Below, piece by piece: positions 23,399 through 31,594 of a DNA stretch of 64,000 nucleotides; the first letter of the stretch is position 1, and each line of letters starts with the position of its first letter. The stretch is from Lachnospiraceae bacterium (GTDB lineage Bacteria > Bacillota > Clostridia > Lachnospirales > Lachnospiraceae): positions 1-64,000 of the forward strand of contig SFGF01000002.1 in assembly GCA_004556655.1 (NCBI GenBank), read 5' to 3'. Below the pieces are notes generated by a model. The model saw only the letters and a list, made by a program, of their open reading frames with translations, was not told the origin of the DNA and did not search any database. A program made the position numbers and the translations under genes.

Positions 23399-24307
23399 AT
23401 GATGAATTTTGATCCTGCAGCAATGTCTGCCCAGATTATGAGAAGCTATATTGATGATACCCTTCCATTGGAAGAAATGCTTTATGTAAAAGGAAAAGTG
23501 GCAATTGTAACAGGTGGTACTTCCGGTCTTGGATTCTGCGTAGCACAGCGTCTGTGTCAGGGTGGTGCCAAAGTAGTTATTGCAGGAACTACGGAGGTAA
23601 AAGGAGAGGCTGCCATCAAACTTTTGAAGGAAAAGAATTATGAAGTGACATTCTGTAAGACAGATGTGAGAAAAGAAGAGGAGGTAAAGCATCTGGTAGA
23701 TTTTACAGCAGAAACTTATGGCTCTGTTGATATTCTGGTAACCTGCGGCGGTTCTTGGAGTTTTGCCCATGTGTATGATATGCCGGAAGAAGAATTTATG
23801 AAGACCATTGATATTAACCTGACAGGTGCATTTCGCTGTGCAAAACATGTCAGCAAGTATATGGTAGAAAATAAGGTTCAGGGTAAAATCGTATTAGTTT
23901 CCTCCAACTGTGCTTATGTGTCTCAGCCTGTTTTCGGCGGTTATGCACACTATGTTGCCTCCAAAGGCGGCGTGGTTGCCATGACTCAGGAACTGGCAAA
24001 AGAACTGAAGCGTTTCGGTATTATGGTAAATACCGTGGCTCCGGGAGGTATGAAAACGCCGGGGGCTCTCACGAATGGTCCGGTTCGCACCCTTCCTCCG
24101 GAAAAACAGATGGAGTTGGGACAGGAACTTATGGTTGCCGGAGTTGATGGAATTCCAACGGCAGACAGCGTTGCTATCGTAATTTATGGTATGTGTACCA
24201 GAATGGCAGATGGGGTCACAGGAGAATGTATTGTAGCAGATGGCGGAATGATGAGAAATATTGTATCCTTCCAGCCGGCAGTTGCCCAGTATCCGCCAGC
24301 AGAATGA
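23399..24307 (+). CDS. Short-chain dehydrogenase/reductase with an N-terminal extension
   Basis: The 302-residue SDR has the cofactor motif TGGTSGLGF (Rossmann turn) at about residues 39-47, NAG-equivalent VTCGGSW, catalytic Ser in VLVSSNCAYVS and YVASK with Tyr and Lys. It ends IVADGGMMRN. About 26 residues precede the fold (MMNFDPAAMSAQIMRSYIDDTLPLEEML), longer than typical. It oxidises or reduces a secondary alcohol/ketone with NAD(P). It is third in the PucR-linked operon, 18 bases after the GcvT-like gene, so it probably acts on the same substrate. An inverted repeat/terminator follows at 24367. Confidence 0.88.
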   Translation: MMNFDPAAMSAQIMRSYIDDTLPLEEMLYVKGKVAIVTGGTSGLGFCVAQRLCQGGAKVVIAGTTEVKGEAAIKLLKEKNYEVTFCKTDVRKEEEVKHLVDFTAETYGSVDILVTCGGSWSFAHVYDMPEEEFMKTIDINLTGAFRCAKHVSKYMVENKVQGKIVLVSSNCAYVSQPVFGGYAHYVASKGGVVAMTQELAKELKRFGIMVNTVAPGGMKTPGALTNGPVRTLPPEKQMELGQELMVAGVDGIPTADSVAIVIYGMCTRMADGVTGECIVADGGMMRNIVSFQPAVAQYPPAE

Positions 24308-24366
24308 AATTGCAATACATGTGGTTATGAAGGACGTAGTCCTGAAGAATTATGAATTATAATAAG

Positions 24367-24403
24367 ATAAGAGCCATGGAGTTTTTCTTCCATGGCTCTT
24401 ATT
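24367..24403. terminator. Bidirectional terminator between SDR and GH2 genes
   Basis: A perfect 14-bp stem, ATAAGAGCCATGGA (24367-24380) with TCCATGGCTCTTAT (24389-24402), has an 8-base loop. It is positioned between two convergent genes. Confidence 0.85.
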
Positions 24404-24423
24404 AATAAAAAGGAGATGATGTA

Positions 24424-26625
24424 TTACTTTTTGATACCCTGCAGGATGCGATTCAGCTGTTTGATGCTTTCTTCATCAGCACCGCCCTGTTTCAGGAGAC
24501 TGACCAGAGTCATACGACCCATCATACGCTGCAGTGCCGGGTTGTCTTTTACGGCATCGGCTACGTCTCCGCGCTCAGAAGCTCCTTTTGCCATCATCTG
24601 GTCGATGATAGCACCAGCCTGAGGATTTGCCTTGATATCGGCTAATTTGTCATTGATGGAGAAGCATTCCGGATCCAGTTCGTCCGCATCAAACCAGTTG
24701 GTAACAGGAGCTCTCTTTACAAAGATATAATCATCATTTGGTTCTGCCACTTTGCGGATAGAGATGGTATCGGTACAATCACCGGCTTTTGCTTCTACCT
24801 TATGCTCACCTGCAATCGGTATGGAGAAAGTGAATACGATCCTGCCTTCTTTTGTTTCCGCTTCTTTTCCATCCACAAACAGAGTAACTGCCGGCTGGTT
24901 GGAATATACTTTTACTTCTGTCACATCTTCCGCACGGTCCACATAACGGCTTCCGCAGAGATGAACAAAGGCATCTTTTTTGTTCCATGCTGCTTTGTAC
25001 AGATAGAAAGCATCTTTCTTTGTCTTACGGTCGATGGTTACAAGTCCTTTCTGGTTTTCCCCATGTTTTCCACCTTCATCTCTGCCGTCAGCAGCGAAAT
25101 CAAAGAGGTTCCACACATGGGTAGCCCATAACCAGGGACGTTCTTCAATCATTTTCAGCATATGTTCATGATATACGGCCTGATAGGTTTCGGTGTAATC
25201 CCCTTTCTCCGGTGTCGTGGACTGGTACTTCGGATTGGCATCTGCACCATATTCAGAAAATCCGATGGCTCTGTCCGGATATTTTTCATGGTACTCATCA
25301 AAGAATTCATCATTCTGCTCCAGATCACCCAGATACCAGCCAAAGTACAGGTTGTAACTGTTGATATCGGGAATCTCCAGAATCGGACTGTCAATTTCAA
25401 GCATAAATACATTTGCCATAGTAGTAGGACGGGTAGCATCCAATCTGTGGCAGAGGTCATTCAGCAGACGGTGATTTTCCAGCAGGTCTTCATTTACCGT
25501 GCTTGCTGCGGTGATTTCGTTGGAAAGTCCCCAGCAGATGATAGACGGATGGTTATAGTTCTGTACGATAAGTTCTTCCATCTGAGAAAGGGTATTGGAA
25601 CGACCGTCTTTCATATGCATGGTAATGTACGGAATCTCGGCCCACACGATCAGACCGTTTTCATCACACAGATCATAGAATTCCTGTGCATGCTGGTAGT
25701 GTGCAAGGCGAAGCGTGGTGGCACCCAGCTCTTTGATGATTTCCATATCTTTTTTGTGGTGTTCCATTGTCAGTGCATTGCCCACACCTTTAAAATCCTG
25801 ATGACGGGATACGCCTCGAAGAAGATAGCTGCGGCCATTTAAGAAAAAGCCTTTCTGTGGATCGATTTTGAATTCACGGCATCCGAAGCGTGTGCTTACT
25901 TTGTCACCGCTTTCCAAAGCTGCCTGGGCAGTGTACAGGTAAGGATCATCCACACCATCCCACAGATGGACATTCTCAATGGTGAACACTGCTTTCGCAT
26001 GTTCATTTTCCACAGGAGCGGTAATGGTTTCTCTGTTTACGGTAAAATCTACAGCGGAAGCAGAACCTGTCACCCATGCTTCAACGGTTACGGTTGCTTT
26101 CTTTGTATCCAGATCAACGACAGGAGTTATCTTGATGCCGGGTGTGCCGCAGTAATCCAGGGCAAAATGAGCTTCCGGCACGATGATCATATTGACATTC
26201 CGGTATAAGCCGCCGTAGAAAGTGAAATCGGCTTTCTGCGGATAAACAGTGGTATTGTCATCATTATCCAGAGAAACAACAAGAAGGTTGTTGTCCTGAA
26301 GCTTTTCGGTAATATCAATACGGAAAGTGGAATAGCCGCCTTCGTGATGGCATACGTTCTCACCGTTGAAATATACGTCGGCAGTCATAGCAGCTCCAAG
26401 AAATTCGATATAGACACGATCGGAGTCTTTCTTGTCTGGTTTTGTAAATTCTTTTACATACCAGCAGGTACCCCGATGATAATCATTTCCGCCGTCCTGG
26501 CCGTCAATGGCATTCCAGGTGTGGGGGAGTGAAACAGCTTCACCTTCGGCAGCTGCGGCTGAAACCGCATCAACTGCTGTTTTGACAAATTTCCAGTTTT
26601 CATTCATGGTTGATAATTTTCTCAT
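24424..26625 (-). CDS. Family 2 glycoside hydrolase (beta-galactosidase/beta-glucuronidase type) with an unusual C-terminal tail
   Basis: This is a 733-residue cytoplasmic enzyme. The sugar-binding jelly roll (1-190, LPHTWNAIDGQDGGNDYHRGTCWYVKEF) and Ig-like domain are followed by the TIM barrel with acid/base Glu in CWGLSNEI and nucleophile Glu in GFSEYGADA. The C-terminal 85 residues (from about SINDKLADIKANP to IKQLNRILQGIKK) form a helical tail not usual in GH2. Its neighbour upstream is a GPH-type symporter, 82 bases away on the same strand, so uptake and hydrolysis of a beta-galactoside or beta-glucoside are likely coupled. Exact sugar specificity is not readable. Confidence 0.92.
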   Translation of the reverse strand: MRKLSTMNENWKFVKTAVDAVSAAAAEGEAVSLPHTWNAIDGQDGGNDYHRGTCWYVKEFTKPDKKDSDRVYIEFLGAAMTADVYFNGENVCHHEGGYSTFRIDITEKLQDNNLLVVSLDNDDNTTVYPQKADFTFYGGLYRNVNMIIVPEAHFALDYCGTPGIKITPVVDLDTKKATVTVEAWVTGSASAVDFTVNRETITAPVENEHAKAVFTIENVHLWDGVDDPYLYTAQAALESGDKVSTRFGCREFKIDPQKGFFLNGRSYLLRGVSRHQDFKGVGNALTMEHHKKDMEIIKELGATTLRLAHYQHAQEFYDLCDENGLIVWAEIPYITMHMKDGRSNTLSQMEELIVQNYNHPSIICWGLSNEITAASTVNEDLLENHRLLNDLCHRLDATRPTTMANVFMLEIDSPILEIPDINSYNLYFGWYLGDLEQNDEFFDEYHEKYPDRAIGFSEYGADANPKYQSTTPEKGDYTETYQAVYHEHMLKMIEERPWLWATHVWNLFDFAADGRDEGGKHGENQKGLVTIDRKTKKDAFYLYKAAWNKKDAFVHLCGSRYVDRAEDVTEVKVYSNQPAVTLFVDGKEAETKEGRIVFTFSIPIAGEHKVEAKAGDCTDTISIRKVAEPNDDYIFVKRAPVTNWFDADELDPECFSINDKLADIKANPQAGAIIDQMMAKGASERGDVADAVKDNPALQRMMGRMTLVSLLKQGGADEESIKQLNRILQGIKK

Positions 26626-26707
26626 ATTCGATTCCTTTCTATAATAAGATTCATAAAAGGCACTTGCTACATTGGTAACCAGTGCCTTCTATTCTGTTGG
26701 GATAGTA

Positions 26708-28183
26708 TTATTTTCCTTCTGCCTGTGCAGCAGCTTTCTTTGCTGCGATACGTTTCTGAACTTCTACCATATCTGCTTTTGTCAGGTGACAGAATTTCAT
26801 AGCGATTAAGGTACAGATCCATCCGATGATTGGAAGACCGAACATGACGATCATGGTTACCCAGAAAATACCGGGAGTCAGTGCATCGCCGGGCTGCGGC
26901 ATGGTTGTGGTATAACCGATCAGGGCTACGGCTCCCGTTGCCATCACAGCGGAGAAAGAAGAAATAACCTTGTCGATTAAGCTGTAGGTACCGGTAATAA
27001 CAGCAGGTACATAGCGGCCGCTTCGGTCCAATTCGTAATCAATAATATCAGACATAAATGCGGTGCTGGCTGTGGTAACGCACATGTTGGCACCATTTTT
27101 TGCCAGAGTCAAAATGACGTAGATAACAGTGAAAACGCCCATTTGAGCAATCTTTGTCGGGTCAATGATAATAAAGAATGCCCACATTACAACACTGATG
27201 ACGATACAGATGCGTGTCCAGGTCACGATCGTCAACTGGCTGCCATGCTTTCCGGCATATTTTGCACCGATGATGGCGAAGATAATGGAAGGAAGCATAC
27301 CAACTACGGTAAGAGTGGTTCCAAGTCCCATATTTCCGATAATGATACCATTCATCATGGTAGTAATTATGGACTGGGAAGCAGTCTGCTGTGCGATTTT
27401 GTCAGAAGCGGCAGATACTATATAGCACTGAAGCGGACGATTGTTTTTGATAATCGCAATCATATCTTTAAGCTTCAGATTCTCTTTTTTTGTTGTAAGA
27501 CCGGCAAAGTTCTCCGGTTTATCGTATTCTGATACGCCGATACATACCAGAACAACACCCACTGCGGCAATTGCCAGACAAACCTTACATGCCGCACCTA
27601 AAAATTCCGTATTATAGGTACCTCCGAATTTTGGCAGCAATACAACATTCAATGCAATACTTAGAACCATAGGAATGATATAGTTCAATGCGGTGGACCA
27701 TACACTGATGGTAGGGCGCTGTTTGGGATCGTTGCTGATCAATGGATTGATGGTAAGTGCTGTCATGTTTGCGATGGTGTAGCCAATGACATACACAACA
27801 TAGCATAGTGTAAATGCTACAATGCCAAGACCTTTTCCGGCTGCCCAGTTGTACATTGCCATCAGAGCCAGGGCTTCAATTGCAAAACCGATAATGATCA
27901 GGATACGGATTTTGCCAAAACGGGTATTTACTTTATCGTAGATAAAGGCAAGCATCGGATCTGTGACACCGTCTAATATTCGGGTACAGGTTAAAATTAC
28001 ACCTACAACGGCAGTGGAAATACCGAAACCAATGCTGGCAGCATAGCTTGCCATATTGATCAATGAGTAAATACTCATACCAATAAACGCGTTACACGCA
28101 ACTAAGATGATTTGCCAGAGCTTGGCACGGCGATACTGTACGCCGTCAATTTCGCTCTGGGTAAGCTTTTTTTCTTTTGCCAT
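26708..28183 (-). CDS. GPH-family sugar/glycoside:cation symporter (MelB/GusB-like)
   Basis: The 491-residue protein has 12 predicted membrane helices. MFS/GPH landmarks are GLGFGISTAVVGVILTCTRILDGVTDPMLAFIYDKVNTRFGKIR-like (helix 2-3 loop with the DGxxDP motif), and IDYELDRSGRYVPAVITGTYSLIDKV in the second half. It imports glycosides with H+ or Na+. It is transcribed first, then GH2, from a divergent region shared with a GH35/42-like gene. GGGAGGATTC before the ATG at 28183. A Lys/Ala-rich cytoplasmic tail (KRIAAKKAAAQAEGK) ends the protein. Confidence 0.93.
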   Translation of the reverse strand: MAKEKKLTQSEIDGVQYRRAKLWQIILVACNAFIGMSIYSLINMASYAASIGFGISTAVVGVILTCTRILDGVTDPMLAFIYDKVNTRFGKIRILIIIGFAIEALALMAMYNWAAGKGLGIVAFTLCYVVYVIGYTIANMTALTINPLISNDPKQRPTISVWSTALNYIIPMVLSIALNVVLLPKFGGTYNTEFLGAACKVCLAIAAVGVVLVCIGVSEYDKPENFAGLTTKKENLKLKDMIAIIKNNRPLQCYIVSAASDKIAQQTASQSIITTMMNGIIIGNMGLGTTLTVVGMLPSIIFAIIGAKYAGKHGSQLTIVTWTRICIVISVVMWAFFIIIDPTKIAQMGVFTVIYVILTLAKNGANMCVTTASTAFMSDIIDYELDRSGRYVPAVITGTYSLIDKVISSFSAVMATGAVALIGYTTTMPQPGDALTPGIFWVTMIVMFGLPIIGWICTLIAMKFCHLTKADMVEVQKRIAAKKAAAQAEGK

Positions 28184-28280
28184 AAAAGAATCCTCCCTTT
28201 TCTTTCTGCATCTTGCACCGGATGCGTTTCTATCTCTACTATAAATGAAAAAGATTTTGAATATGGTTCGGTTTTTCGTA

Positions 28281-28308
28281 AAAATGTTATGGAATTTAGC
28301 AACATTTT
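28281..28308. promoter_or_regulatory. Operator-like palindrome in the divergent GPH / GH35-like promoter
   Basis: AAAATGTT (28281-28288) and AACATTTT (28301-28308) form a perfect inverted repeat with a 12-base spacer. The same octamer occurs twice in the other divergent region, before the GH1 and MATE genes (32972, 32995). The nearby AraC-family regulator is the obvious candidate reader (inference). Confidence 0.5.
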
Positions 28309-28427
28309 ATATTTGAATGAAAAACAGAACATATAAAAGAATTTATGAACACCAAGTTCTGTCCATACATTTTAATATATAGCAAGTAGGCTGAGGCGTA
28401 CGTGAATGATAAAAGGAGAAAAAAGGT

Positions 28428-30044
28428 ATGAATGGAGAACAATTCAGAACAGAACAAAAGGAAAGTACAGTCGGCAGTGCAGTGATTACAGTAAATTCTA
28501 AACCGTACATAATGATGGCGGGAGAAGTTCATAATTCCAATTCCTCATCTACAGAGGCTATGGAGCCCATATGGCAGAAGGCAAAGAAACTGAACATGAA
28601 TACTTTGCTGCTTCCGGTAACATGGGAAATGCTGGAGCCGGAGGAAGGGCAGTTTGAATTCCGGTTAGTGGATGGACTTATTGCACAGGCAAGAGAGTGT
28701 GAAATGCATATTGTATTTCTCTGGTTCGGAGCATGGAAAAATGCACAGTGTTATTATGCTCCTGCCTGGGTAAAATGCAATCCGGAACGCTTCTGGCGGG
28801 CGGAGGTTCAGAAGGGAAAGAAAAAAGTGAATCTGGAGAAATTCCATGGAATGCCATATACGACTCTTTCCAGTCATTGTGAGGAGACGCTGCAGGCAGA
28901 CAGCAGAGCATTTGCCATGCTTATGAAGCATATAAAAGAAGTGGATGAGAAAGAACACACAGTCATAGCCGTACAGGTGGAAAATGAACCGGGTCTCCAG
29001 GGAGCGGCCAGGGAACATTCGGATTATGCGGATGAACTTTTTGGAAAAGAAGTTCCTTCTGCGTTTGTTGCTTATATGAGAGAGAACACAGCAACTATGC
29101 GCAAAGATGTAAAAGCTGCTATGGAACAGGGACAGGAATCAGGAAGCTGGGAAGAAGTGTTTGGAACGGCTGCGGAAGAAATATTCCATACATATTCGGT
29201 TGCCGGATATATCGACCGTGTGGCAGAGGCGGGAAAGAAAGAATACAATTTGCCGATGACAGTCAATGCGTGGCTGGACAAGGGGCAGGAGCCGGGAATG
29301 TTCCCAAGCGGCGGTCCGGTGGCCAGAATGATGGAAGTATGGAAATACAGAGCACCACATATTGATGTACTTGCGCCGGACATCTATGTACAAAATTTCT
29401 GTGAGGTTTGTGAGGAATATACGAAGATGGGAAATCCGCTGTTCATTCCCGAAACGGCGGTACACAGTCACGTGGCACCGCGTCTGGTGTATGTGATCGG
29501 TCATCATCATGCCATTGGTTTTGCACCGTTTGGATTTGAAGATATGGGACAGCCGTTCTCTGCTACAGACAGTTATCTGTTCGGAGTGGATACTTCAGAT
29601 CCGCTGCTTTCTGTACCCCAGGATATCGAAGAGTATGCATGGTACGGACACACTTTGAATTCCATGATGTCGCTTCTGACATCCAGATACGGAACCGGAG
29701 AACTGCAGGCAGTCATTAGCGAACAGCCGGAACAGGATATGATGATTTTTGGTCAGTATGGATTTAAGATTCTGATGGCAGTACCATTTATACCGAGAAA
29801 GGACGGTGTGTGTCTGGCACTGCAGATTGCAGAAAATGAGTTTTATCTCATTGCCAATGGCTGCATGATTGCTCCGTTTTCAACAAATCCGGAAAAACCT
29901 CATGTGGACATCCTGTCTCTGGAAGAGGGAGAATTCCGGGATGGGGTATGGCATATGACCCGCAGACTGAATGGGGATGAAGTGGCATCCATGAGATATG
30001 ATAAACCGACTCTCTTGAAAATCAAATTATTTTCTTATCAATAA
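28428..30044 (+). CDS. GH35/GH42-like beta-galactosidase (DUF5597-type)
   Basis: The 538-residue cytoplasmic protein has the clan-A TIM barrel pattern. It includes MMAGEVHNSNSSSTEAMEPIWQKAKKLNMNTLLLPVTWEMLEPEEGQFEF, acid/base Glu in VIAVQVENEPGLQG, and nucleophile Glu in NPLFIPETAVH. A C-terminal beta domain (QYGFKILMAVPFIPRKDGVCLALQIAENEFYLIANG) is of the DUF5597 kind. Such proteins are annotated as beta-galactosidase-like GH35/GH42 relatives. Substrate unknown. It is divergent from the GPH-GH2 pair and faces an AraC regulator across a terminator. AAAAGGAG ribosome binding site. Confidence 0.85.
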   Translation: MNGEQFRTEQKESTVGSAVITVNSKPYIMMAGEVHNSNSSSTEAMEPIWQKAKKLNMNTLLLPVTWEMLEPEEGQFEFRLVDGLIAQARECEMHIVFLWFGAWKNAQCYYAPAWVKCNPERFWRAEVQKGKKKVNLEKFHGMPYTTLSSHCEETLQADSRAFAMLMKHIKEVDEKEHTVIAVQVENEPGLQGAAREHSDYADELFGKEVPSAFVAYMRENTATMRKDVKAAMEQGQESGSWEEVFGTAAEEIFHTYSVAGYIDRVAEAGKKEYNLPMTVNAWLDKGQEPGMFPSGGPVARMMEVWKYRAPHIDVLAPDIYVQNFCEVCEEYTKMGNPLFIPETAVHSHVAPRLVYVIGHHHAIGFAPFGFEDMGQPFSATDSYLFGVDTSDPLLSVPQDIEEYAWYGHTLNSMMSLLTSRYGTGELQAVISEQPEQDMMIFGQYGFKILMAVPFIPRKDGVCLALQIAENEFYLIANGCMIAPFSTNPEKPHVDILSLEEGEFRDGVWHMTRRLNGDEVASMRYDKPTLLKIKLFSYQ

Positions 30045-30047
30045 AAA

Positions 30048-30090
30048 GAAGGGGCTGTCCTGAAAACGTAATTCAGAGACAACCCCTTCC
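30048..30090. terminator. Bidirectional terminator between the GH35-like and AraC genes
   Basis: GAAGGGG-TGTC (30048-30059) with CTGAA pairs with TTCAG and GACA-CCCCTTC (to 30089). A-rich and T-rich flanks suit both convergent genes. Confidence 0.75.
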
Positions 30091-31299
30091 TTATTTTTTA
30101 TAAGCGTTACGATATTCGGTTGGAGACATACCTGTCATTTTTTGAAAACAGGTATAAAAATAGCTTCGATTACCGAAAGCCAGATGGTCGCTGATTGACT
30201 GAATACTCTGTGTTGTTCCGGAAAGCATCAATTTTGCCTGTTCGATTTTTCCCTTTAATATATAATCGTTGACGCTACATCCCATTTCTTTTTTGAACTT
30301 ATGAGAAAAGTAATATCCTGTGTAACCTGTTCGCTTTGCCAGTTCTTCGATGGAGATGGATTCTGTCAGGTGGCTTTTGATATATTCACAGGAATTGCGG
30401 ATCAGGTTGGATACGGAAGTGTTCCTTTTTACTTCCTGTACACGGCTCACATAATCATCCAGCATTTCAGCACATAATCTTTCGGTATCTGTTATGGATT
30501 TACAGCATTCGATTTTCTGTGCATAGTAATCATTCAGATCATAGCTGATATCCGGAGATAATCCTCCGGTGATGCAGGCTCGGGAGCAGAGGGTCAGCAG
30601 TACAATACAATTGTTCTTGTGATAGCGGAGAGAATCCCCGATATCTGCTTTCATACCATAACTGAGCAGATGTGATTTTTGTACAGCTTCCTTATACCGG
30701 GGATCCCCATCTGCCAGCAACTTGCAGAACAGCTGTTCATTCATCCAGATTCCGGGATGGGAATTGCTGCTTAAGGAAACGTGATCTGTTTTGGAGGAAG
30801 TATTCGAGTTCAGCCAAACCACATCCATGGTACTGATACGCTCCTGATTCAGACAGTAATGAAGCATGACTGAATACTGCGCCAGAATATTGGAGGGTAT
30901 GGTAGGAATATTTTCAAAAATTTTATGCATGGAAGAACGCAATTTTACGGACAGGTCATAAGAATCCAGCTTTTTACGGAGAATCAGGTGTGTATCCCGG
31001 CCGCCAAAGATAGGACCGATCAGATAGATGCTGTCTAATATAGTCCCATCAAAACAAAAACCGGCGATCCAAAGTAAATTGGATTCGGCTTCTAGTATCA
31101 AAGGATAGTGTTTTCCGTTCTCCAGATGCTGCAGAATTAAGTTTTTAAACCCGATAAAGTCAAAGAAAGAACCTGAAAACAGATCGTTGGGCCAATCTGT
31201 TTTCAGTAGATTAAAATCTGTATCATAATTCCAATAATGCAAATCATAATTACAATTAATCAATTCCATGAAAAAAGACATTCTCTCATTTGTTTCCAT
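30091..31299 (-). CDS. AraC-family transcriptional regulator
   Basis: The 402-residue protein has two C-terminal AraC helix-turn-helix motifs: SNLIRNSCEYIKSHLTESISIEELAKRTGYTGYYFSHKFKKEMGCSVNDYILKGKIEQAKLML and ISDHLAFGNRSYFYTCFQKMTGMSPTEYRNAY. The N-terminal 280 residues are a sensor region without a recognisable cupin. It probably activates the surrounding glycosidase genes in response to a sugar. It is first-transcribed after the small gene at 31337 and GH1 on the same strand, or from its own promoter. The AAAATGTT motifs in the two divergent regions are candidate sites. Confidence 0.9.
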   Translation of the reverse strand: METNERMSFFMELINCNYDLHYWNYDTDFNLLKTDWPNDLFSGSFFDFIGFKNLILQHLENGKHYPLILEAESNLLWIAGFCFDGTILDSIYLIGPIFGGRDTHLILRKKLDSYDLSVKLRSSMHKIFENIPTIPSNILAQYSVMLHYCLNQERISTMDVVWLNSNTSSKTDHVSLSSNSHPGIWMNEQLFCKLLADGDPRYKEAVQKSHLLSYGMKADIGDSLRYHKNNCIVLLTLCSRACITGGLSPDISYDLNDYYAQKIECCKSITDTERLCAEMLDDYVSRVQEVKRNTSVSNLIRNSCEYIKSHLTESISIEELAKRTGYTGYYFSHKFKKEMGCSVNDYILKGKIEQAKLMLSGTTQSIQSISDHLAFGNRSYFYTCFQKMTGMSPTEYRNAYKK

Positions 31300-31336
31300 A
31301 GTTCTTTCCTTTCTTTTTAATTCGTGTGCCTATTTT

Positions 31337-31576
31337 CTAAATAAAATAGGGAAGCAGAAGCTCTCTGTCGTGTTCGCCGCAGATGCGTATCACAGCTCCC
31401 TTCAATAATTCAGGCTTATTGCAGATGGAAAATAGAATAAACTGGCTTAAGGAAGATCGAAGGGCAAGTTTGTCACCCTCCGTGGATTCAAAATATACTT
31501 CATGTTCACATTTTCTCACATCCTCAAGAAATTGCTTCAAGTCTATTGTATTTTGAAAAGCAAATGTAAATTCCAT
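31337..31576 (-). CDS. Small HPr-like protein
   Basis: The ATG at 31576 is preferred because GGAGG (31583-31587) lies six bases upstream; this gives 79 residues (MEFTFAFQNTIDLKQFLEDVRKCEHEVYFESTEGDKLALRSSLSQFILFSICNKPELLKGAVIRIC). The layout, with an early helix, the VYFESxxGxxxALRSSLSQFILF stretch and a final beta strand, resembles the HPr fold. Related HPr-like proteins have KSIMGxxSL there. The phosphorylatable His15 is absent. It may be a regulatory HPr-like protein linking sugar uptake to AraC. The family call is tentative. Confidence 0.5.
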   Translation of the reverse strand: MEFTFAFQNTIDLKQFLEDVRKCEHEVYFESTEGDKLALRSSLSQFILFSICNKPELLKGAVIRICGEHDRELLLPYFI

Positions 31577-31594
31577 AGGCAACCTCCATAAGTT

